A DNA stretch of 7,267 bases from Bacteroidota bacterium (GTDB taxonomy: Bacteria > Bacteroidota > Bacteroidia > Bacteroidales > P3), in contig JAUNWC010000070.1 of the NCBI GenBank assembly GCA_030540495.1, forward strand, positions 1 through 7,267. Reading direction: 5' to 3'. A program made the translations under genes and the position numbers. The notes beneath the pieces are model-generated. The model saw only the letters and a program-made list of their open reading frames with translations, was not told the DNA's origin and ran no database searches. How positions within the stretch are numbered: position 1 is the stretch's first letter; each line of letters begins with the position of its first letter. Shown piece after piece: positions 1 through 5,771 of this stretch.

Positions 1-9
1 CCCTTTTTT

Positions 10-108
10 AAAAGGCTAAGTCGCTGATAATCAAGCAAAGTTTCTCAAATTTGAGATTTAATTGGCAATTAAAATATTTTCAGCCTTTTTGTTTTTTTGT
101 GTTTTTTT
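10..108 (+). terminator. Possible terminator region for an unseen gene to the left
   Basis: AAAAGGCT (10-17) can pair with AGCCTTTT (82-89) as an 8-bp stem, followed by a T-rich run to 108 broken only by a few G. The long loop contains a perfect 14-bp palindrome, TCTCAAATTTGAGA (43-56), then AATTG-G-CAATT (60-70) and AAAATATTTT (71-80). This could end plus-strand transcription entering from the left, but the loop is long and the stem AT-biased. No RNA gene or coding region is recognisable in 1-105. Confidence 0.25.
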
Positions 109-125
109 ATAGGTTATTTTAGGTT

Positions 126-140
126 GGAGCCTTTGGCTCC
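126..140. repeat. Mini-hairpin with 6-bp GC-rich stem
   Basis: GGAGCC-TTT-GGCTCC is a perfect 6-bp stem with a TTT loop. It sits between two reverse-orientation decamer blocks (106-125 and 139-158). It has the same architecture as the mini-hairpin at 322-336, but with the stem GGAGCC instead of GGAGGC. Confidence 0.8.
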
Positions 141-235
141 TATAAGTTAGCATAGGAGACGCTTAAGCGTATTACAAGGTGTTAACGGCTTTGCTCTTCT
201 ATCAAAACCTATCTCAACCTATGCTAACCTATAAG
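139..235. repeat. Inverted repeat pair, 18-bp arms
   Basis: Arm 139-156 (CCTATAAGTTAGCATAGG) and arm 218-235 (CCTATGCTAACCTATAAG) are reverse complements at 16 of 18 positions. They enclose 61 bp that include a perfect 12-bp palindrome ACGCTTAAGCGT (159-170) and about 35 bp without decamers (171-205). The arms are decamer blocks of the array in opposite orientation. Confidence 0.75.
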
Positions 236-278
236 GAGGCTGTGGTTTCTTATAAGTTAGCATAGGTTATAATAAAAC

Positions 279-313
279 AGCATAAGTTACAGCCACAGGC
301 TGTAACTTATGCT
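279..313. repeat. 16-bp perfect hairpin with 3-nt loop
   Basis: AGCATAAGTTACAGCC (279-294), loop ACA, GGCTGTAACTTATGCT (298-313) is a perfect 16-bp stem. Its outer 10 bp are two full-match decamers in opposite orientation, and its inner 6 bp are the GC-rich spacer. This is the most stable-looking structure in the window. It lacks an adjacent T-tract on either strand, so it is not a classical intrinsic terminator; it could still protect the 3' end of pckA mRNA. Confidence 0.85.
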
Positions 314-321
314 AACTTATA

Positions 322-336
322 GGAGGCTTTGCCTCC
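322..336. repeat. Mini-hairpin with 6-bp GC-rich stem
   Basis: GGAGGC-TTT-GCCTCC is a perfect 6-bp stem with a TTT loop, placed between forward decamer blocks 304-323 and 337-366. In pckA sense it is the first hairpin after the stop codon, about 46 nt downstream, with no following U-run. Confidence 0.8.
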
Positions 337-345
337 AACCTATGC

Positions 346-365
346 TAACTTATTATAACTTATTA
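346..365. repeat. 10-bp tandem duplication
   Basis: TAACTTATTA is repeated twice head to tail (346-355 and 356-365), with a degenerate third start (TAATAACC) after it. This is the edge of the decamer array nearest pckA, 18 bp beyond its stop codon, and it shows the 10-bp period most directly. Confidence 0.85.
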
Positions 366-382
366 TAATAACCTACAAGAAT

Positions 383-1987
383 TTATAATTCTGGGCCGGC
401 TTTTACCAAAAGTTTTCCTTGAGGATTGTTTTCGTATTTAGCGAAATTCTTTATAAATCTTTCTGCAAGGTCTTTGGCTTTGTCGTCCCATTGTTTTGCA
501 TCTGAATATGTATCTCTTGGGTCAAGTATCTTGGTATCAACACCTTTTAATTCAGTAGGTACAGTGAAGTTGAAATAAGGTATTTTCTTTGTAGGAGCCT
601 TATCTATGGAGCCGTCAAGTATAGCGTCTATTATTCCTCTTGTGTCCTTAATAGAAATTCTCTTGCCCGTTCCGTTCCAACCCGTATTTACAAGATAAGC
701 CTTTGCGTTAGAAGTCTTCATTCTCTTAACCAATTCCTCTGCATACTTGGTTGGGTGCAATTCCAAAAAGGCTTGACCAAAACAAGCAGAGAAAGTAGGT
801 ACTGGCTCTTTAATACCTATCTCTGTGCCAGCAAGTTTTGCTGTGAAACCACTTAAGAAGTAATATTTGGTTTGTTCTTCGTCCAATATGCTAACAGGAG
901 GCAAAACTCCAAAAGCATCTGCTGAAAGGAATATTACTTGCTTTGCAGCCGGAGCGTGAGAAATAGGGCGAACTATGTTTTTTATATGGTAGATAGGGTA
1001 GGAAACTCTTGTATTTTCGGTAACGGATTTGTCTGTAAAGTCTATTTTGCCGTCCTTATCCACAGTAACATTTTCCAAAAGAGCATCTCTTCGTATGGCG
1101 TTGTAAATATCTGGCTCTGCATCTTTGTCAAGGTTGATAACCTTTGCATAGCAACCACCTTCAAAGTTAAATACTCCATTGTCGTCCCAACCATGTTCAT
1201 CATCTCCTATCAACAAACGTTTAGGGTCGGTGGATAGAGTTGTTTTTCCTGTACCCGAAAGACCAAAGAATATAGCAGTGTTTTTTCCTTTTAAATCAGT
1301 ATTTGCTGAGCAGTGCATAGAAGCAATTCCTTTCAAAGGCAAATAGTAGTTCATCATAGAGAACAATCCTTTTTTCATCTCACCGCCATACCAAGTGTTT
1401 AGAATAACTTGCTCTTTGCTTGTTACATTGAACAAAACGGCTGTTTCACTTCTCAACCCCAATTCCTTAAAGTTTTCTACCTTTGCCTTAGAAGCATTAT
1501 AAACAATAAAATCTGGTTCTTGTTCAAATTCGGCTTGATTTTGAGGACGAATAAACATATTGGTTACAAAATGTGCTTGCCAAGCAACCTCCATAATAAA
1601 ACGGATTTTCATTCTTGTGTCTTTGTTGGCTCCGCAAAAACCATCTACTACAAACAATCTTTTGTTGCTCAATTGTTTGGTTGCTATGGCTTTGCATGTT
1701 GCCCAAGCCTCCGGGCTAACAGGGTGATTGTCGTTAGGATATTCTTCTGTATTCCACCATACGCTGTCTTTTGAGGCTTCGTCTTTTACTATGTATTTGT
1801 CCTTAGGAGAACGTCCGGTATAAATGCCTGTCATTACATTTATTGTTCCCAACTCTGTTATCTGACCTCTGTCGTATCCTTCCAATTCAGGTCTTGTTTC
1901 TTCGTTAAAAAGTACTTCGTAAGTAGGATTGTAAAGTATTTCTTTTACTCCACTAATTCCATATTTTTCTAAATCTACATTAAACAT
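383..1987 (-). CDS. pckA: Phosphoenolpyruvate carboxykinase (ATP)
   Basis: This is a cytosolic ATP-type PEP carboxykinase of 534 aa, the usual length for the family. It interconverts oxaloacetate plus ATP with PEP, CO2 and ADP; in fermentative Bacteroidota the carboxylating direction towards succinate or propionate normally dominates (family knowledge). Visible motifs in order: substrate-binding TGRSPKDKY (57-65, Arg59), YGGEMKKG (200-207, with the metal/substrate Lys205-Lys206), MHCSAN with metal-ligand His225, the kinase-1a P-loop GLSGTGKTT (242-250), the metal-binding DDEHGWDD (262-269, Asp262), ENTRVSYP with Arg327, and the nucleotide-side NTGWNGTGKR (434-443). No key residue is missing. 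The start is an ATG preceded by an A-rich leader without a Shine-Dalgarno sequence. It lies 86 bp downstream of the acyltransferase stop, on the same strand. I see no clear -7 element in that gap, so its own promoter is uncertain. The repeat array begins just past its stop codon. Confidence 0.98.
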   Translation of the reverse strand: MFNVDLEKYGISGVKEILYNPTYEVLFNEETRPELEGYDRGQITELGTINVMTGIYTGRSPKDKYIVKDEASKDSVWWNTEEYPNDNHPVSPEAWATCKAIATKQLSNKRLFVVDGFCGANKDTRMKIRFIMEVAWQAHFVTNMFIRPQNQAEFEQEPDFIVYNASKAKVENFKELGLRSETAVLFNVTSKEQVILNTWYGGEMKKGLFSMMNYYLPLKGIASMHCSANTDLKGKNTAIFFGLSGTGKTTLSTDPKRLLIGDDEHGWDDNGVFNFEGGCYAKVINLDKDAEPDIYNAIRRDALLENVTVDKDGKIDFTDKSVTENTRVSYPIYHIKNIVRPISHAPAAKQVIFLSADAFGVLPPVSILDEEQTKYYFLSGFTAKLAGTEIGIKEPVPTFSACFGQAFLELHPTKYAEELVKRMKTSNAKAYLVNTGWNGTGKRISIKDTRGIIDAILDGSIDKAPTKKIPYFNFTVPTELKGVDTKILDPRDTYSDAKQWDDKAKDLAERFIKNFAKYENNPQGKLLVKAGPEL

Positions 1988-2073
1988 TTCTTTTTATTTT
2001 TTTATCTGATTATCCTTCACTAAACGCTATAATAGTGTAATTTATTGTATTTTTTAATATATATATAACTATT

Positions 2074-2997
2074 TTAATAAATATATTTAGACAAGATAGG
2101 AGAAAACAAAGAGGAAATGCTATAAGGTATTTTTCTATAGATGGTATAGAATATTTTCTTGTCTCTTATGTTTCTGTGTTTTTTGGAATACGACCAATAA
2201 ATATTGTATTCCTTTGCACGCCAATGTTTTTTATAGTTATGGACTGAGGAATTTATGGTGCTTCTGCCAAAGGAATACAAAGAGGCTTTCTCTTGTTTGG
2301 CAAAACACATCATAGAGTAATGAAGTATATAAGAGGTATAGCAATGATTGTATTTTTCTATGGTGGCAAACAACTCGTTTTCAAAAATTTTGCCATCAAT
2401 ATTTCTCAAAGTTCCTCCTCCTATTATTTTGTCGTCCAATGTGGCTACAAAAACAGTTGTCTTGCCAGTCTTTAGTTGCCTATTGATAAGAGTTTTGCCT
2501 ATGGTCATAACGCCTATTTCTTTCATTCTCTGAGCGTATGCCTTATAAAACTTATTAAGAAACTTTTTGCTTGTGCCGTATTCTACCTTTATATTATATT
2601 TGTAGGCTCGCCTTATTTTTCGCTTGATATCAGAGGGAAATTCGTCCCACAAATTTTCTTTGTCATCTATTTTCATCATAGGGACAACTTTGTCTGCATA
2701 AATATACTGACTATGCCCTATGGTATCTCTAATTTCCCAATGAGATTTTCCTGTGGAAATAATATTGCCATCCTCACTTTCAAAAAGTTTGAAAGGAGCC
2801 GTATGCCTGTCTGTTATTTTGTTTTCCAAAATAGCAATAGAAAAATATGGCAACGCTATCCATCGTTTGCCACATTTACACATAAGCAAAGTTTTTCGCT
2901 CTCCTTCCTTGGTGGTGAAAGGAATGCGAAAAACTTTTTTGCGATAGACGTTTTCAAAATCTTTTATGAATATATCTGCATTATCTATCTCTATCAT
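2074..2997 (-). CDS. FemAB-like GNAT-fold acyltransferase
   Basis: This is a predicted cytosolic acyl/aminoacyltransferase of 307 aa with no signal peptide or membrane segment. The diagnostic part is the C-terminal GNAT half: a basic stretch SDIKRKIRRAYK (122-133), FYKAYAQRMKEIG (150-162), a strand plus glycine turn VFVATLDDKIIGGGTL (182-197), and SFGRSTINSSVHNYKKHW (242-259). The last resembles the FGRS...FKKxWG signature of FemAB-like proteins linked to exopolysaccharide export. The protein is shorter than true FemA/B/X (about 400 aa), and I see no obvious coiled-coil arm like the one these use with tRNA, so peptidoglycan-bridge activity is not implied. I chose ATG 2997: an in-frame TTG at 3051 would add 18 residues and overlap proS by 17 bp, whereas the ATG leaves a 37-bp gap and starts at a plausible first strand (MIEIDNADIF). 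It is probably co-transcribed with proS. The acceptor is unknown. Confidence 0.8.
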   Translation of the reverse strand: MIEIDNADIFIKDFENVYRKKVFRIPFTTKEGERKTLLMCKCGKRWIALPYFSIAILENKITDRHTAPFKLFESEDGNIISTGKSHWEIRDTIGHSQYIYADKVVPMMKIDDKENLWDEFPSDIKRKIRRAYKYNIKVEYGTSKKFLNKFYKAYAQRMKEIGVMTIGKTLINRQLKTGKTTVFVATLDDKIIGGGTLRNIDGKIFENELFATIEKYNHCYTSYILHYSMMCFAKQEKASLYSFGRSTINSSVHNYKKHWRAKEYNIYWSYSKKHRNIRDKKIFYTIYRKIPYSISSLFSPILSKYIY

Positions 2998-3034
2998 ATA
3001 AAGGTGTTTTTGGAATAACTCAAAACAAAGTTTT

Positions 3035-4507
3035 CTAATAATTTTTGGCAAAAATAACTCTTTGTTTGGATGGCTTGCCCGAATAAATACATTTGCCTTC
3101 TTCTTTTTCTCCGTCCAAAGGAATGCAACGAATTGTGGCTTTGGTTTCCTCTTTGATTTTTAACTCCGTTTCTGTTGTTCCATCCCAATGGCAAAGCAAA
3201 AATTCGCCTTTTTCCAACTCTTCTTTGAATTCTTCCCAACTATCTACTTTTTTTGTCCTTTGTTCTCTAAGAGATAGGGCCTTTTGGAATAGATTCTCTT
3301 GTATATCCTTTAAAAGTTGTTCTATGTATTCGCAAATGCCTTCTTTTTGATGCAAAATCTTTTCGCAAGTATCTCTACGAAAGACCTCTATTTTGTCTTC
3401 TTTCAAATCTCTTGCACCCAAGGTCAAACGTACAGGCACGCCTTTAAATTCATATTCATTGAATTTCCAGCCCGGCTTTGTCTTTTCATCATCATCGTAT
3501 TTAACGCTGATATTCTTTCCTGCCAAGTTTTCTTGTATTTCTTTTGCAAGAGAGTTTATCATTTCTTTTTCTTCCTCTGTCTTGTATATAGGTATCAAAA
3601 CCACTTGCAAAGGAGCAAGCAATGGAGGTAAAACCAGTCCATTATCATCGGAATGTGTCATAATCAAAGCCCCCATCAACCTTGTAGATACTCCCCAAGA
3701 AGTTGCCCAAACGTATTCTAATTTGTTGTCTTTTGATAAAAATTTAACATCAAAAGCCTTAGCAAAATTTTGTCCCAGAAAGTGAGAAGTGCCTGCTTGA
3801 AGAGCCTTGCCGTCTTGCATCATAGCCTCTATGCAATAAGTTTCCACTGCTCCGGCAAAGCGTTCGTTAGCTGTTTTTATACCTCTAACAACAGGCATAG
3901 CCATATATTTTTCTGCAAAATCAGCATAAACATGCATCATCTTAAGAGCCTCTTCTTGTGCTTGTTCTGAGGTTTCGTGTGCTGTATGTCCCTCTTGCCA
4001 AAGAAATTCTGCAGTACGAAGAAACATTCTTGTTCTCATTTCCCAACGAACAACATTTGCCCATTGATTGCAAAGAATAGGAAGGTCTCTATAGGACTTA
4101 ATCCATTTTCTGTAAGTATCCCAAATAATAGTTTCTGAGGTAGGACGAACGATTAACTCCTCCTCCAATCTTGCCTCTGGGTCGGGTATTAGTCCTTTGC
4201 CATCAGGTGATTTTGCCAATCTGTGATGAGTTACCACTGCACATTCTTTGGCAAAACCCTCTACGTGTTCTGCCTCTTTTTCAAAAAAAGATTTTGGAAT
4301 AAACAAAGGAAAATAAGCGTTTTGATGACCTGTTGCCTTAAACATAGAGTCCAAAGCGTGTTGCATTTTTTCCCATATAGCATAACCGTAAGGCTTGATT
4401 ACCATACATCCTCTTACTGAAGAATTTTCCGCAAGGTCTGCCCTTTGTACTAACTCGTTATACCACTCAGAATAATTTTCTTCTCTTTTTATAAAATCTT
4501 TTGCCAT
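3035..4507 (-). CDS. proS: Prolyl-tRNA synthetase, archaeal/eukaryote-type (class IIa)
   Basis: This 490-aa cytosolic enzyme charges tRNA-Pro with proline. The length, the lack of an inserted editing domain and the C-terminal domain ending in Tyr490 (FAKNY) place it in the short archaeal/eukaryote-type ProRS group, common in Bacteroidota. Class II motif 1 covers about 36-71 (PYGYAIWEKMQ to PLFIP). RPTSET (121-126) precedes motif 2 (about 151-177, RWEMRTRMFLRTAEFLWQEG). QAGTSHFLGQNF is at 237-248. Motif 3 is GVSTRLMGALI (272-282, catalytic Arg277). An anticodon-binding domain spans about 300-405 and the C-terminal domain about 420-490. Where family members such as the Thermus enzyme carry four zinc-ligand cysteines, only Cys439, Cys461 and Cys473 are visible; the other two expected slots read Thr444 and Ser476. 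The ATG start has no Shine-Dalgarno. A perfect Bacteroidota -7 element lies about 87 bp upstream, and the acyltransferase follows 37 bp downstream. Confidence 0.98.
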   Translation of the reverse strand: MAKDFIKREENYSEWYNELVQRADLAENSSVRGCMVIKPYGYAIWEKMQHALDSMFKATGHQNAYFPLFIPKSFFEKEAEHVEGFAKECAVVTHHRLAKSPDGKGLIPDPEARLEEELIVRPTSETIIWDTYRKWIKSYRDLPILCNQWANVVRWEMRTRMFLRTAEFLWQEGHTAHETSEQAQEEALKMMHVYADFAEKYMAMPVVRGIKTANERFAGAVETYCIEAMMQDGKALQAGTSHFLGQNFAKAFDVKFLSKDNKLEYVWATSWGVSTRLMGALIMTHSDDNGLVLPPLLAPLQVVLIPIYKTEEEKEMINSLAKEIQENLAGKNISVKYDDDEKTKPGWKFNEYEFKGVPVRLTLGARDLKEDKIEVFRRDTCEKILHQKEGICEYIEQLLKDIQENLFQKALSLREQRTKKVDSWEEFKEELEKGEFLLCHWDGTTETELKIKEETKATIRCIPLDGEKEEGKCIYSGKPSKQRVIFAKNY

Positions 4508-4593
4508 TATTTACGTTATTATTTTGGTATAGTTTTTGAATACTTTTATGTAAATATAGAAATATTGTTTAACTCTTGATTTAAAATACAGTG

Positions 4594-4601
4594 CAAAATT
4601 A
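4594..4601 (-). promoter_or_regulatory. Candidate -7 promoter element for proS
   Basis: Read on the minus strand this is TAATTTTG, an exact match to the Bacteroidota primary sigma -7 consensus TAnnTTTG. It would give a leader of roughly 80 nt before the proS ATG at 4507. No TTTG sits at the usual 19-21 nt upstream: the nearest ones end 13 and 27 nt away, so the -33 half is weak. The element lies about 40 bp from the divergent lipoprotein start, so the two promoters would share a 134-bp region. Confidence 0.45.
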
Positions 4602-4641
4602 CAAAAAAAGCCGACAAAATTTTATAAACAAAAAATATATT

Positions 4642-5712
4642 ATGAAAAATTTGAATAAAAATAGCGTAGTATTGTTTGCCATAGTGGTAGTAGGTTCTTT
4701 GCTGATGGTTTCTTGTGCAGTGGAAAGCACGGGCATTTCTTCTTATGATGATATTTATTTGGACGAGACTGAAATAAAGGAACAGGATGAGGCTTTTGAA
4801 AAGCAACAAGAATTGGAAAGACAAAGATATGAAGAGAGGTTACGCTCTTATAGAGAAGAAATGGCAAGAAGAGAGCAACAAGCCGAGCAAGAAGAAAATT
4901 ATTACAATATGGAGGATACTGTCTTTAATATGGATGATTATTACGACTATGCTTATACAGCAAGAATCAAAAGATTTCATTCTCCAAGAATAATTTATGA
5001 TTATTATGACGATTTTTATACTGACCTTTGTTGGTACGATGCAGACCCATTGCTTTGGGGAACAAGTATTTATTTAGGCTATCGTTGGTGGTATCCTACT
5101 TATTATTGGAGTTGGAATTATGGTTGGGGATGGCATAGACCTTTCTATTGGAACAGACCTTGGGGCTGGGGCTACTATGCTTGGGATTGGTATGCTCCTT
5201 ATAGACCTTGGGGACATTATCATGCTCCTTGGTACTATAATTCTTGGGATAGAAATTCTAATTTTTATCGCCGACCTTCCCATATGACTTCTAATAATAG
5301 AAACAGAAATAATGCTAATGGTACAGGTTTTCGTTACAACAATAATACAAACAACTCCACAGAAGCCTCCTTTGGAGATAAGTACAACCAAAGATATGGC
5401 AACGCTACAAATAGGCGAAACTCTACAAATAACTCTAACGTAAAGAGAAATAGCACCAACACTCACAATACCTCTGTTCGCCCTCAAAGAAGCAACGAAA
5501 CCAATACTCGTTCCTATACTCCTGCCTCTCAAAGACAGCAAAGGAGTGCTAATGAATATAGAAGAAACACCAATAATACACGTTCTTCTAATACTAACAA
5601 CAGAAGTTCTTCCGTAAGAAGTAGTAACAACAATCGTTCTTCTTCTATGTCAAGTGGTCGTTCTCACTCGGGTTCTTCCCATTCTACTGCAGGTTCTTCA
5701 AGAAGAAGATAA
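4642..5712 (+). CDS. Predicted lipoprotein with Trp/Tyr-rich core and Ser/Asn/Arg-rich tail
   Basis: I do not recognise a named family with a known function. The 356-aa protein begins with a lipoprotein-like signal: MKNLNKN, a hydrophobic stretch (8-23) and a lipobox-like MVSC with Cys25. An acidic lipoprotein surface-export tag is not evident after Cys25 (AVEST), so a periplasm-facing anchor is as likely as a surface one. Residues about 44-86 are highly charged, heptad-like and probably a coiled-coil helix (EQDEAFEKQQELERQRYEER). Residues 131-202 are extremely aromatic, with 16 Trp plus many Tyr, in runs such as YYWSWNYGWGWHRPFYW. From about 204 to the end the chain is low-complexity Ser/Asn/Thr/Arg, strongly basic, ending SSRRR. 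ATG 4642 was chosen over an in-frame GTG at 4591, because only the ATG places the signal peptide at the N-terminus. It is divergent from proS and 59 bp upstream of the porin. A cell-envelope structural or adhesive role is only a guess. Confidence 0.85.
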   Translation: MKNLNKNSVVLFAIVVVGSLLMVSCAVESTGISSYDDIYLDETEIKEQDEAFEKQQELERQRYEERLRSYREEMARREQQAEQEENYYNMEDTVFNMDDYYDYAYTARIKRFHSPRIIYDYYDDFYTDLCWYDADPLLWGTSIYLGYRWWYPTYYWSWNYGWGWHRPFYWNRPWGWGYYAWDWYAPYRPWGHYHAPWYYNSWDRNSNFYRRPSHMTSNNRNRNNANGTGFRYNNNTNNSTEASFGDKYNQRYGNATNRRNSTNNSNVKRNSTNTHNTSVRPQRSNETNTRSYTPASQRQQRSANEYRRNTNNTRSSNTNNRSSSVRSSNNNRSSSMSSGRSHSGSSHSTAGSSRRR

Positions 5713-5741
5713 ACTCTAAGACAATACAATAAAAGATAGTT

Positions 5742-5755
5742 TTTTAACGTTAAAA
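5742..5755. repeat. 14-bp perfect palindrome upstream of the porin gene
   Basis: TTTTAACGTTAAAA is perfectly self-complementary and ends 16 bp before the porin ATG, in the 59-bp gap after the lipoprotein stop. It could be an operator, but in AT-rich DNA a palindrome like this can arise by chance. It lacks a T-tract following a GC-rich stem, so it does not look like a terminator. No regulator is suggested by the neighbours. Confidence 0.3.
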
Positions 5756-5771
5756 GAAGAAAATAAAAGAT

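Larger units (their letters stand above)
252..353. repeat. 17-bp perfect inverted repeat enclosing two hairpins
   Basis: Positions 252-268 (ATAAGTTAGCATAGGTT) and 337-353 are perfect 17-bp reverse complements. The enclosed DNA holds the hairpins 279-313 and 322-336, so a three-way or cruciform fold is possible in DNA or in a pckA 3' transcript. Positions 251-263 can alternatively pair with 309-321, so two folds compete. Confidence 0.75.
106..376. repeat. Phased decamer array with GC-rich hairpins, downstream of pckA
   Basis: This non-coding stretch is built from a 10-bp unit, AACYTATGCT, in both orientations. The heptamer core AACYTAT occurs exactly 13 times. Forward copies start at 206, 216, 226, 304, 314, 337, 347 and 357; reverse-complement decamers start at 106, 139, 249, 259 and 279. 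Weaker reverse copies start at 116, 149 and 269. Within each block copies are exactly 10 bp apart, about one helical turn. Five copies match the full decamer (216, 259, 279, 304, 337). Between blocks sit GC-rich mini-hairpins (126-140, 279-313, 322-336) and a palindrome (159-170). The array starts right after the pckA stop. I recognise no named repeat family. A miniature mobile element, a transcript-end structure or a DNA-bending/protein-binding site are all possible. Confidence 0.85.

Noticed and set aside
1..27. End of a plus-strand gene entering from the left (frame 1 stops at TGA 25-27)
   Set aside because: Only eight codons are visible, which is too few to support a coding call.
106..376. 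CRISPR array
   Set aside because: The repeating unit is 10 bp, occurs in both orientations and lacks uniform repeats with unique spacers of 30 bp or so. No cas gene is nearby.
1056..1064. Perfect DnaA-box sequence TTATCCACA
   Set aside because: It is a single copy inside the pckA coding region, where it is explained by codons for Val-Asp-Lys. No box cluster or AT-rich unwinding region surrounds it.
1409..1774. 121-aa plus-strand reading frame over pckA
   Set aside because: It is a shadow of a complete, conserved pckA, with Cys/Phe-rich nonsense composition.
1988..2073. Promoter for pckA in the 86-bp gap
   Set aside because: On the pckA strand there is no TTTG and no TAnnTTTG in the gap. 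A weak 5-bp inverted repeat (2018-2037) and an AT run are not enough to call a site.
2476..3018. 180-aa plus-strand reading frame over the acyltransferase gene
   Set aside because: It is opposite a well-supported gene with recognisable motifs, and its Phe/Ile/Cys-rich composition has no domain of its own.
2998..3051. 18-residue N-terminal extension of the acyltransferase from TTG 3051
   Set aside because: It needs a TTG start and a 17-bp overlap with proS, while an ATG at 2997 gives a plausible domain start without overlap.
4591..4641. 17-residue N-terminal extension of the lipoprotein from GTG 4591
   Set aside because: It would bury the signal peptide behind a charged leader. ATG 4642 gives a normal lipoprotein signal.
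4546..4824. 92-aa minus-strand reading frame across the divergent promoter and lipoprotein start
   Set aside because: It overlaps both the proS promoter region and the lipoprotein signal sequence in antisense, and it resembles no known protein.
5074..5541. 155-aa antisense reading frame within the lipoprotein gene
   Set aside because: Its Ile/Ser/Arg/Val-rich composition is the reverse-strand reading of the Trp/Tyr and Ser/Asn/Arg low-complexity codons. It has no recognisable domain.
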